Source: Flavobacteriales bacterium (lineage in GTDB: Bacteria > Bacteroidota > Bacteroidia > Flavobacteriales_D > Parvicellaceae). From it: a DNA stretch of 8,904 nucleotides. Both the position numbers and the translations under genes were made by a program. Under the pieces are notes generated by a model. The model made no database searches and was not told the DNA's origin. It was given only the letters and a program-made list of their open reading frames with translations. This document shows positions 1 to 7,648 of this stretch, in pieces. Position 1 is the first letter of the stretch. Each line of letters begins with the position of its first letter. The stretch spans positions 1 to 8,904 of the forward strand of contig JALTUD010000058.1 in the NCBI GenBank assembly GCA_027047735.1. The letters are read 5' to 3'.

Positions 1-379
1 GTTGCGTGTAGTTAGTCGCCAAAGACCACGCTCCCGTAGCTGTACCAATCGGTTGATTTCCATTAAGAGGTGTAGAGTAGGTGTTACATAAATCAATATC
101 CGTTCCTGCGTTTGCGGTAGGTTGGTCATAAACATTGATGAGTACCGTATCGGTAGCCGGTGTACAAGTACCGTTACTAACTGTCCAAACTAATTTATAC
201 GTACCTTCTTGCAAGCTACCAATGGTGGTGTTGTAAACAGTTGCATTGGCAAAAGTTACCGTACTCGGTTGTGTGTAGTTTGTAGCTAATGACCACGCTC
301 CCGTTGCAGTTCCTTGTGGTTGATTACCGTTTAAGGTAGTAGAGTAGCTGTTACACAAATCAATATCTGTTCCGGCATT
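1..379 (-). repeat. Tandem 89-residue PKD/Ig-like domain repeats (one full copy plus start of a second)
   Basis: Copy 1 runs 379-113 (residues 1627-1715) and copy 2 runs 112-1 and on beyond the window; the period is exactly 267 nt. Both begin NAGTDIDLCN and share LNGNQP and GTATGAWSLATNYTQ. The 37 visible residues of copy 2 match copy 1 at 34 positions. The 111 nt beneath them differ at about 24 positions by hand count, mostly at third codon positions. This type of domain is common as strings in Bacteroidota cell-surface proteins. The array probably continues downstream of the window. Confidence 0.88.
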
Positions 380-3300
380 TGATTGAGGGTTGGAGAAAAC
401 GTGAACTCGCACTGTGTCATAGGCTAGACAACTTCCTCTATTAATCGTTCTTATTTTTTCAAAATCAGTAGTTGCCGGATAGTTAATTACCGGAGAAAAA
501 TTAGGTTGAGCAATTGTTGAGTTGTCTATATTTGCTGTAGGACTCCATGAGTATGTATAGGTGTTTATAGGTGGAAGTCCGATTTGAACTACATCTCCAG
601 AACAAATAGTATCGTATGTAGTAGGAGAAATTAAAGGTAGATTTATCAATATTTGAGAAGGAGTACAGGTACAAGGGTTTAAAGCTGTGTCTATTACTGC
701 TATTAGTTTGCAAGATTGTCCAGCGTTTATATTTAAATTTGTATTATAGCTATAAGTTGAGTTGCCGGGTATTGCGTTGTTTATAGTATCATTTGTTATG
801 TGTGAATCTCCTATCGAATATACACCATTATTGTCATCATCAGAATAAAATTGTATAATAGTATTTGTACCGGAACTAATAGTTTCACCGGTGTTATTTA
901 TATCAAAATTTATATTAGCAGTTTCTCCGCTAGGTGGATTAGGTACAGAATAACCAGATCCGTTATTGATATTCAAATAACCTTTGTAGACGAAAATATT
1001 TCTAAGAGTATCTGCCGTAGCAACATCAATATTACAGTTTATACCGGTTGAGGAACATAGAGCGTTTCCATATGTTGTAATTTGTGAACTGATTTGTGTT
1101 ATACCACATAGTAAAACTGCTTCATCCCCATCTATAAGAAAATCAAACCTACAAGTATCTCCAACAGCAACACCAACAGGTAGTTTCCATGCTAAAGAAT
1201 TTCCTATGATATTTGGAGTTCCATTGATTGGAGGATTCAGTTGTCCGTTAAAACTAGAAGGTTGATAACTAAGTCCGGATCCAAGTAAAACATATATTGA
1301 ATCAGAGGTGTTAAATGCTTGAGGACCATTATTGATAATTTCAATTTCTACAGGAGTTCCACCTAAGCAAGGTGTGATATATGTGGTGTTAATATTTATA
1401 GTGGCTAAATAAGGAGGTAGAGCATCGCCAATAAATACTTGATGAGAAACACCTATATTAGATGTACGGGGAGCACCACAAAATGCACTACCCGTTGTTT
1501 TTGCAGATACTCTACTGCCTGAGATATACCCGCAATCGGTATAACACTTAAATTTTATTTTATAGGAATTTTTTGTATTGTCAAGAATGCCACTTAACCC
1601 ATTATTATTTATAATTGTATTTAACGAAGATATATTCCATTGGTAGTTATTGCCTGAAATAAGTGTTGGATCTGTTATGTTAGTGTATCCTGTTAAGTAA
1701 TCTAGTTTAGAGCTATTAGGAACGATATACATTCCTGAGGGTAAATAAATGTTGGTTAGTAGATTATAGGCGTTACCCAGTTGATAATCCCTAACAATAA
1801 TTTCAAATTCAGCAGTATCACATAGTCCTATTGTGTCAGGACTTAAAGTATTGATATTTGTCGAAATTTCAGGCATTAAAGGTGTTATGTATAATGTTAT
1901 TTTTTGTTTTTCGCAAGGATATGATGCAATATCAGCCGGATAACTTCCACAATTCCAACCAAAATATAAAGCTATACTATCAGAAAAGCATGAGTTTGTA
2001 TGAGTGAATAATTTATAGCTTTTAGACTCCGTAGCTAGTAATTGACCCGCTTGAAAAATGCCATTTAAGTTTGGATGTAAAATTGTGTTTGTTGATAAGT
2101 CAAGTATGCTATCTGCTATAATAGTTCCTGTTGTAGGAGCACCAAACCATATGTTTTCTGCATTTGAAACGGCTGAAGTATTGTTAATTAAAACATCCCA
2201 TATAACATTTCCTGTCGCTGTGTTAACCGAAATTAAATTTGTTTGCATTGATACATTTGGACGATTGTATGTAATTCTATCCTGTGTGTTTGTATTTGTT
2301 ATTGTTGAATTTGTTGGATGGAGTTGTGCTACAGGATTAAATTCCCAGTGATAACCTATGTAGCCTGTTGAATCTGCTACATTACAATTGGGCTCATAAG
2401 TAACTTGTAGTGTTCCGTAGTACCCATCATCTCCAACCAATATGCTATCATTTAAAGGGTCTGTTCCAAAATATTGATCGACATTAAAGCTATATGTATT
2501 TCCTGAAATAGATGAAGGCGTAAGATTAAAATATCCACTAACGGGAGAACCGTTTAAACCAACTGTCGAACTTGCTGATAGAGTTCCCGTAGTACGAACA
2601 AAATTAAATTTAGCACTAATGTAGGTATAGTCATCCGGCATTGTTATTTGTAATAAAGAAGGGTTACTCCAATATCGATATTCATATGGGAATAAATTTC
2701 CTCCGGCATAATTATTACAACAAGGACCAATACTAAGATAATAATTTTGATATGTAGTAAATCTACCACAAGTACTTGTTTCATAAGTGTTGGGCCCCCA
2801 ATTTGTTACATAGTAACCTATTACGGAAAAATTTCTCTGAACATTTGGACATCCGTAGATGTTAGGTGTGTCTGAAAGCGATGGGTTTTGTATTGTTGCT
2901 GCGTACATATAATTATCGCAAGAACTAGGGATAATAGCTCCCCCTACATTAGAGGTAACAACATAATTAGCTTTAAAGATTATTGAATCTCCATTATCAA
3001 GGCTATATCCTACAGGAAAACAACCGGAGCTGATTAACGAATTGATATTTAATTCATGTATAAAATCACGAGTAGTTCCACTTGTTGTAAAAGTTGCAAT
3101 TGGTATAGAGTTACAAGTGAAGTAACTGCCATTACTAGCATCATAAATAGTAATACTCGAATTAGTAGCCGGAGAAAATCTATTACCTGTACTGGAAATG
3201 ATACTTCTTGCGTAAATGTAGTTCCAATTAGTAGAACCGGTTTTAGTAACAGTTGCTTTAAAAATTGTTCCGAGAGTATCACCATACATTAACCTGTCTG

Positions 3301-5257
3301 GTCTGGCTAGAGTTAAGTCAACATTTCCTATACCATCCGGCATCCCATTGTTGTCATTGTCCGGTAACCCAAAATTTATTCTTTGAGCATCAAAACTATA
3401 TACGTTTATTCCTTCACAGGGAGTAGGACAGATTAATTGTATATCAGCACTTGTGCAGGCTAATTTTAGTTTACACCCACAACTTAAATCCGGAATAAAG
3501 TACGAGTTGAGTTGAATTGTAGAAGTACCGTTGGTTGTACAGCTAGAGCAGTTTAATTGAATATCAAATGATACAGTTGATTGTGTTCCGGCAATTGGTC
3601 TGTTGTAATAAATTCTTATTGTGTCGCCTAAGTTGTTAACAGAATCAGGCACTCCGCCGATTACATTATTATGGTAATCTCGAATGATAAAAGTAGAAGG
3701 GTCAACACTTAAACATTGAGGAAGGATTATCTCATAATAAAAAACTCTATTTGTTGGGTTGTTAGGAATTGGCATATAGGAATCAGTAGTCAAAAAGGAG
3801 ATGGTTCCGGAAGAATTTCCAAACAACGTTCCCGGAGATTGATTTAAAGACATTTGATGTCTGTAATAAGACGTATATTTACCATTTGTTAAAATGATGG
3901 GATATTGCTCACCGCATTTATTTTCATAATCTCCTTGAAAACGCCAACCTAATAAATGATTTCTTTCATTATTATTACAGTAACTAGGGCAACAAGTAAA
4001 ATGATTCCAAGTTATAACAATAGTATCAGTGGTTTGAATACTGTCAAAAGAAAACTTAACTCTTCCGATTGGATTAGGCGGTAAACAAGCCTTGGTTTGT
4101 GAATTGTAAGTTTGAGTAAATGTCAAAGGTTGGGGAGTACTTCCATTAATAGAGTACATAAAACTACTAAGGTTAAAAGAACTATAATAGTTCCATATCA
4201 TACCTGTCCACCATCCATTAAATAAATCAAGATTAACATTATAAGCTGTACCTGTTCCATTATTTCTAATTGTTAACGATGCCGGAAACCCTCCTGAACC
4301 GTTATCTCCAAAACAATATCCGTTATTAGCCAATCCCCCCGAACCTCTTTCGTATCCCGACCATTTATCAAATACTAAATTGGGAGCTTCTCCGGGAAAA
4401 ACAATGTTTGCACTTTCATGTAGTGTTTGACATTGTTGATTGTTACATCCCCAATAATACGTGAATGAAGATGCCGTTCCGGAACATTGAAGAATAGTAA
4501 TATTTTCGCAAATAGTAATACTTTCACCGGGATCAAAGAAGTTGTCATTGTTTCCAATTGATGAAAAATCACTATTAGATAAAGTTATTACTTCTGTATA
4601 TCCTATTGGATTATTAGAGCCAACATCAATAGAGTTAACAGCTATTCCTGCACCGTGCTGATCCTCAATTGTAAAGGAATTTAATTTTCCGCTTCCACCA
4701 TTTACTACAGTAATACATCTAGTGAAATTATCGCCGATATTCCCAATATAACTTTGATTAGTGATATTAGTAAGAGATAAGTTTGGAATAGTTACTGAAT
4801 AGACATCTCCTTGATGAGTGAAAGTACTTGGAGTACTATTTCCCGAAGAGTTAATTGCATCAAAATTAAAATCAACTTGATTAAAAATTGTACCTCCGGC
4901 ATCAATGTAACTTTGAACGTCACAACCGGTTTCAATTGTTATTGAAAACGAATAATTACTAAGTGTAGTTATATCAGGAATTGTAAAAATAGGGTGTTCT
5001 AAATTACTTAAATTGGCTTCAGTAGCATTCACTGATGAACCTGTTATATATTTTATCCCGCTTGGTAAAGAAATAGTTACGGTATCATTAGCAATTGTAA
5101 ATGGAGAAGGGTTTTCAATATTAACGGTATAGGTAGCTGTGCCTAAGCAAGGTGTAAGTCCATTGCTAATAGAAGAATTAACAAGAATTAAATTATTTTG
5201 AGCAAAAGCCCCACCAAAAGTAAACAGTAAGACGAGGGTAAGTAAAATATTTTTCAT
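1..5257 (-). CDS. Giant secreted multidomain surface protein (DUF11-like and PKD-like domains), C-terminus off window
   Basis: Translating the minus strand from the ATG at 5257 gives 1752 codons with no stop before the window edge, so the gene is partial at its 3' end. Residues 1-19 form a signal peptide (K2, then a Leu-rich core ending GGAFA), with likely cleavage before Q20. Residues ~22-125 and ~1290-1380 resemble DUF11-like beta-sandwich domains, with weaker ones near 150-240 and 290-370. A PKD-like domain starts near C1552, and 89-residue tandem domains start at N1627. The chain is Asn/Ser/Thr/Gly-rich with about 49 cysteines, including C422-C423-C427, C593-C595-C601-C610-C614 and C846-C847. 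Asp/Asn-rich, possibly Ca-binding loops lie near D633 and D1473. No enzyme domain was recognised. By analogy with Bacteroidota surface proteins it is probably exported by the type IX system and acts as an adhesin or matrix protein. The expected C-terminal sorting domain would lie off the window, so this remains inference. There is no clear ribosome binding site before the ATG, which is normal for this phylum. Confidence 0.9.
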   Translation of the reverse strand, partial: MKNILLTLVLLFTFGGAFAQNNLILVNSSISNGLTPCLGTATYTVNIENPSPFTIANDTVTISLPSGIKYITGSSVNATEANLSNLEHPIFTIPDITTLSNYSFSITIETGCDVQSYIDAGGTIFNQVDFNFDAINSSGNSTPSTFTHQGDVYSVTIPNLSLTNITNQSYIGNIGDNFTRCITVVNGGSGKLNSFTIEDQHGAGIAVNSIDVGSNNPIGYTEVITLSNSDFSSIGNNDNFFDPGESITICENITILQCSGTASSFTYYWGCNNQQCQTLHESANIVFPGEAPNLVFDKWSGYERGSGGLANNGYCFGDNGSGGFPASLTIRNNGTGTAYNVNLDLFNGWWTGMIWNYYSSFNLSSFMYSINGSTPQPLTFTQTYNSQTKACLPPNPIGRVKFSFDSIQTTDTIVITWNHFTCCPSYCNNNERNHLLGWRFQGDYENKCGEQYPIILTNGKYTSYYRHQMSLNQSPGTLFGNSSGTISFLTTDSYMPIPNNPTNRVFYYEIILPQCLSVDPSTFIIRDYHNNVIGGVPDSVNNLGDTIRIYYNRPIAGTQSTVSFDIQLNCSSCTTNGTSTIQLNSYFIPDLSCGCKLKLACTSADIQLICPTPCEGINVYSFDAQRINFGLPDNDNNGMPDGIGNVDLTLARPDRLMYGDTLGTIFKATVTKTGSTNWNYIYARSIISSTGNRFSPATNSSITIYDASNGSYFTCNSIPIATFTTSGTTRDFIHELNINSLISSGCFPVGYSLDNGDSIIFKANYVVTSNVGGAIIPSSCDNYMYAATIQNPSLSDTPNIYGCPNVQRNFSVIGYYVTNWGPNTYETSTCGRFTTYQNYYLSIGPCCNNYAGGNLFPYEYRYWSNPSLLQITMPDDYTYISAKFNFVRTTGTLSASSTVGLNGSPVSGYFNLTPSSISGNTYSFNVDQYFGTDPLNDSILVGDDGYYGTLQVTYEPNCNVADSTGYIGYHWEFNPVAQLHPTNSTITNTNTQDRITYNRPNVSMQTNLISVNTATGNVIWDVLINNTSAVSNAENIWFGAPTTGTIIADSILDLSTNTILHPNLNGIFQAGQLLATESKSYKLFTHTNSCFSDSIALYFGWNCGSYPADIASYPCEKQKITLYITPLMPEISTNINTLSPDTIGLCDTAEFEIIVRDYQLGNAYNLLTNIYLPSGMYIVPNSSKLDYLTGYTNITDPTLISGNNYQWNISSLNTIINNNGLSGILDNTKNSYKIKFKCYTDCGYISGSRVSAKTTGSAFCGAPRTSNIGVSHQVFIGDALPPYLATININTTYITPCLGGTPVEIEIINNGPQAFNTSDSIYVLLGSGLSYQPSSFNGQLNPPINGTPNIIGNSLAWKLPVGVAVGDTCRFDFLIDGDEAVLLCGITQISSQITTYGNALCSSTGINCNIDVATADTLRNIFVYKGYLNINNGSGYSVPNPPSGETANINFDINNTGETISSGTNTIIQFYSDDDNNGVYSIGDSHITNDTINNAIPGNSTYSYNTNLNINAGQSCKLIAVIDTALNPCTCTPSQILINLPLISPTTYDTICSGDVVQIGLPPINTYTYSWSPTANIDNSTIAQPNFSPVINYPATTDFEKIRTINRGSCLAYDTVRVHVFSNPQSNAGTDIDLCNSYSTTLNGNQPQGTATGAWSLATNYTQPSTVTFANATVYNTTIGSLQEGTYKLVWTVSNGTCTPATDTVLINVYDQPTANAGTDIDLCNTYSTPLNGNQPIGTATGAWSLATNYTQ

Positions 5258-5293
5258 AAGTTAAGACTTTGAATATTATTATTTGGGGTGTTC

Positions 5294-5351
5294 CCCTGAT
5301 TTACAAAACAAATATATCGCTCTCGCGAAACATTTGTTTTGTAAATCAGGG
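5294..5351. repeat. Perfect 20-bp inverted repeat just upstream of the giant surface-protein gene
   Basis: The left arm 5294-5313 (CCCTGATTTACAAAACAAAT) is the exact reverse complement of 5332-5351. The 18-nt spacer holds a further 4-bp stem (TCGC 5317-5320 with GCGA 5325-5328). The element ends 36 nt before the ATG at 5257. On the minus strand 5316-5309 reads TATATTTG, which fits the Bacteroidota -7 consensus TAnnTTTG, but no TTG is present at the expected -33 position, so a promoter is only possible. It could be a 5' leader hairpin, an operator, or part of a dispersed palindromic element. There is no poly-T run next to either arm, so a terminator is unlikely. Confidence 0.85.
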
Positions 5352-5368
5352 TCGGGCTATCACTACTC

Positions 5369-5408
5369 ACTCTTTTGTGTTGCATAAGTGCAACAACACA
5401 AAAGGAGT
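5369..5408. repeat. Bulged inverted repeat (hairpin) in the intergenic palindrome cluster
   Basis: The inner stem is GTTGCA (5379-5384) with TGCAAC (5389-5394) around the tetraloop TAAG. The outer stem pairs ACTCTTTTGT (5369-5378) with ACAAAAGGAGT (5398-5408), with a one-base bulge and a three-base AAC bulge between the stems. It begins 17 nt after the 20-bp palindrome and is followed by the stretch ending ATCCCTAAC that opens the next foldback. The architecture of short conserved flanks around a variable stem recalls REP-type elements. Membership in such a family is inferred, not shown. Confidence 0.75.
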
Positions 5409-5424
5409 TCAAACATGCCGTTCT

Positions 5425-5583
5425 ATCCCTAACACAGTTGAAATAAGTACAAAGAAAATGAAGTTTAGTATTCTTAGACGATGAATATTTTCTTTGCATA
5501 GCCGGAGCTATGAAAAGAAAATATGAAGAAGTATGAGGATACTAAAAACATTTTATTGTGCTTAGGTTAACTGAGTTAGGGAT
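5425..5583. repeat. Long imperfect foldback (~159 nt) with near-perfect terminal hairpin
   Basis: The two halves of this segment fold on each other over nearly the whole length. ATCCCTAAC at 5425-5433 pairs with GTTAGGGAT at 5575-5583. The next ~35 nt of the left arm match the right arm at roughly 80%, with a 2-nt length difference. TTTAGTAT (5464-5471) pairs exactly with ATACTAAA (5539-5546). The tip is an 18-bp stem, 5485-5502 with 5507-5524, one mismatch, loop CGGA. Two of the arm differences would be G-U pairs if the plus strand were RNA and mismatches in the minus-strand RNA. No protein-coding content is credible here. It could be a MITE/REP-type element or a structured RNA. Confidence 0.8.
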
Positions 5584-5596
5584 ATCAATCCCTAAC
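5575..5596. repeat. 9-bp perfect hairpin sharing an arm with the long foldback
   Basis: GTTAGGGAT (5575-5583) and ATCCCTAAC (5588-5596) are perfect reverse complements around the 4-nt loop ATCA. The left arm is the same segment that closes the foot of the long foldback, so the two structures are mutually exclusive. The ATCCCTAACAC...GTTGA context occurs twice, at 5425 and 5588, as a direct repeat. No poly-T run follows on either strand, so it is not a canonical terminator. Confidence 0.75.
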
Positions 5597-5792
5597 ACGT
5601 TGACAATATCTAATTTAATTATTAAGGCTAACGTATTTATAAATAACAGGTTGCCTAAAAAATAATTTTAAATACATTTTATGTAACGGTTAAAAATAGA
5701 TAAACCAAATATATGTAAAAAAAATATTAAAAAGATGTTGTTAATAAAAAAAGATGAAATAGAATGAATTATCCGTAATAACTGAATAGAAA
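5597..5792. other. AT-rich intergenic stretch with no recognised gene
   Basis: This is the rest of the 535-nt gap between the SulP stop and the giant surface-protein gene. It is strongly AT-rich, with several A-runs on the plus strand (T-runs on the transcribed minus strand), but no strong stem precedes them, so no terminator for the transporter gene can be called. A TATATTTG match to the Bacteroidota -7 element lies on the minus strand at 5713-5706, without a TTG at the -33 position. No ORF, tRNA or clear sRNA was seen. Confidence 0.6.
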
Positions 5793-7478
5793 TCAGTCTG
5801 CATTTTTAATAGGAATTTCCATCGAATCCTCTTTGTCGGTTACAACAAAATAACGGGGGTCTTCAATGTCCGTTTCTATAATATCTTCAAAATGTTTATT
5901 TCCTTTTATGAGTAATTTTCTGCAATCCGGACTAAGGTGTTTTAATGTAACTTTTTTGCCTAGTTTTTCATATTTGTTTACGAGGTTTTTTATAGCTTCC
6001 ATTCCTGAGTGATCACTTACTTTTGACTCAATAAAGTCTATTTCAATGTTGTTGGGGTCGTTTGAAACATCAAATTTAGAATTAAAATTCTGAACAGAAC
6101 CGAAAAACAAAGGCCCCCATATTTCATAAACTTTCGTTCCATCTTCTTTTATCCTTTTTCGAGCCCTTATTTTTACTGCGTTTTCCCAAGAAAAAACCAA
6201 AGCAGAAACAATGATACCGGTAACAACTGCAACCGCTAAATCAAAAATAACCGTTAAAGCTGAAACTAAAACAATGACAAAAGCATCTGAAACTGGTATT
6301 TTATGTAAAATCCTAAAACTAGACCAAGCAAAGGTTCCGATTACAACCATAAACATAACCCCCACCAATGCAGCAATCGGTACTTGTTCGATGTAAGATG
6401 AACCAAATAAAATAAAACTAAGCAAAGTAAGTGCAGCAACAACTCCGGATAAACGACCTCTGCCTCCTGAATTGATATTAATAATGGATTGCCCAATCAT
6501 TGCACATCCTCCCATTCCTCCAAAGAACCCATTTATGATATTTGCTCCGCCTTGAGCAATACATTCACGGTTTCCGTTTCCGTGTGTCTCGGTCAATTCA
6601 TCGATTAGATTTAAGGTCATTAACGACTCAATTAAACCTACGGCAGCTAAAATAGCAGCATAAGGAAAAATAAATTTTAATGTTTCAAGATTCAGTGGAA
6701 TTAGTTGAAACATTTCCGTACTGAATTTTGGGAGCCCTCCTTTTAGTCCTTCACCACCACCATCTCTGATAAAAGTGCCGACGGTACTAATATTTAAATC
6801 GGGTAGTAAGGTTATAGATAAAATAGCGACAACCAAAATAGCCGTAAGTGCAGCGGGAATTTTGGTTGTGATTTTAGGTAAAATATACATGATGAGCATG
6901 GTTAATCCTACAAGTCCCAACATAGCATAGAGTTCCATTCCTTGTAGCCAAACCTTGGCATATTCACCGGTTAAAGGATCTATTATTTTGTTACCGTATT
7001 CATCTAAGTGGTGCGTTTTGAACATCCCCAATTGCGAAAGAAAAATAACGATAGCCAATCCATTTACAAATCCCATCATAACAGGGTGGGGGATAAGACG
7101 AACAAATTTTCCCATCTTAAATATTCCGGCACTCATCTGTAAAAATCCCACCAAAAGCAAGGTGAGAAATAAATACTGAACGCCCATATTTTCTATTGGA
7201 ATTTCAAGTGATAAACCAATATCATTACCACGTTTTACTAAAGTAACCATAACCACCGCCATAGCTCCGGTAGCTCCCGAAATCATTCCGGGTCTTCCGC
7301 CGAATATGGAGGTAATTAGCCCCATCATAAAAGCACCGTACAACCCCACCAAAGGGTCAACGCCGGCAACAAAAGCAAAAGCAACCGCTTCAGGAATAAG
7401 GGCTAAAGCCACCGTTAATCCGGATAAAACATCATTTTTGGCATTAGCCGTTTGCCTTCTTATTAAACTCATCATCAT
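5793..7478 (-). CDS. SulP/SLC26 family inorganic anion transporter with STAS domain
   Basis: A 561-residue inner-membrane carrier. SulP proteins move sulfate, bicarbonate or other anions; the substrate cannot be read from sequence alone. Residues ~20-60 hold the hallmark first membrane segment (ALIPEAVAFAFVAGVDPLVG), followed by GRPGMISGATGA at 61-72 and about ten further hydrophobic segments to ~430. Residues 297-345 carry the conserved block ETHGNGNRE, FFGGMGGCAMIGQS and SGGRGRLSG, which recalls the subgroup that includes BicA-like bicarbonate transporters (from memory, unverified). A cytoplasmic STAS domain spans ~448-540, with the DHSGMEAI loop at 489-496 and GKKV strand at 507-510. Length is normal for the family. 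The frame is open to a TTG at 7505, but that codon sits at the predicted transcription start, so the ATG triplet 7478/7475/7472 is preferred. AAGG lies directly before the first ATG, 6 nt before the third. Stop TGA is at 5795-5793. Confidence 0.95.
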   Translation of the reverse strand: MMMSLIRRQTANAKNDVLSGLTVALALIPEAVAFAFVAGVDPLVGLYGAFMMGLITSIFGGRPGMISGATGAMAVVMVTLVKRGNDIGLSLEIPIENMGVQYLFLTLLLVGFLQMSAGIFKMGKFVRLIPHPVMMGFVNGLAIVIFLSQLGMFKTHHLDEYGNKIIDPLTGEYAKVWLQGMELYAMLGLVGLTMLIMYILPKITTKIPAALTAILVVAILSITLLPDLNISTVGTFIRDGGGEGLKGGLPKFSTEMFQLIPLNLETLKFIFPYAAILAAVGLIESLMTLNLIDELTETHGNGNRECIAQGGANIINGFFGGMGGCAMIGQSIININSGGRGRLSGVVAALTLLSFILFGSSYIEQVPIAALVGVMFMVVIGTFAWSSFRILHKIPVSDAFVIVLVSALTVIFDLAVAVVTGIIVSALVFSWENAVKIRARKRIKEDGTKVYEIWGPLFFGSVQNFNSKFDVSNDPNNIEIDFIESKVSDHSGMEAIKNLVNKYEKLGKKVTLKHLSPDCRKLLIKGNKHFEDIIETDIEDPRYFVVTDKEDSMEIPIKNAD

Positions 7479-7513
7479 CCTTGTCAAAATTTTTGTATTA
7501 CGCAAAAATTCGG

Positions 7514-7542
7514 CAAAGATAAACTTGTTTTTTGATTACGAA
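7514..7542 (-). promoter_or_regulatory. Bacteroidota-type promoter for the SulP transporter gene
   Basis: On the minus strand 7521-7514 reads TATCTTTG, a full match to the TAnnTTTG -7 element of Bacteroidota sigma-A promoters. TTC at 7542-7540 stands 18 nt upstream, one base off the TTG -33 element. Transcription would start near 7507, giving a leader of about 30 nt to the ATG at 7478. This argues against a start at the upstream TTG codon and indicates that the transporter gene is transcribed independently of the gene before it. Confidence 0.65.
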
Positions 7543-7627
7543 TGAGATATGTTCATTGTTTTATGATTAACACGCGACTTTAAAATCTGGATACCCCACC
7601 TTAGTTGCTGAGGTAGCGATTGAATCA

Positions 7628-7647
7628 AAATAGTAAGAATACTATTT
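7628..7647 (-). terminator. Weak AT-rich hairpin after the collar-protein stop codon
   Basis: AAATAGTA (7628-7635) and TACTATTT (7640-7647) form an 8-bp perfect stem with a 4-nt loop, starting one base past the TAA at 7651-7649. On the minus strand the second arm runs into TTTTGATT, a short U-rich tail. Position fits an intrinsic terminator, but the stem has only one G-C pair, so efficiency may be low. Confidence 0.45.
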
Positions 7648-7648
7648 A

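Noticed and set aside
5254..5499. Overlapping short open frames on both strands (71 and 81 codons) that encode near-identical peptide stretches.
   Set aside because: The likeness is a by-product of the 20-bp palindrome read on both strands; the frames sit in the inverted-repeat cluster and show no start context or protein-like composition.
5781..5797. Small hairpin ACTGA/TCAGT over the SulP stop codon as a terminator.
   Set aside because: The stem is only 5 bp with a 7-nt loop, overlaps the stop codon, and is not followed by a U-run on the minus strand.
7479..7505. N-terminal extension of the SulP gene from a TTG codon at 7505.
   Set aside because: The predicted transcription start falls near 7507, and three ATG codons at 7478-7470 give better starts for this phylum.
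7594..7618. CACCTTAG...TGAGGTAG inverted repeat upstream of the SulP gene.
   Set aside because: The stem is about 6 bp and needs a G-T pair on the plus strand (a mismatch on the transcribed strand); it has no U-run and no known operator likeness.
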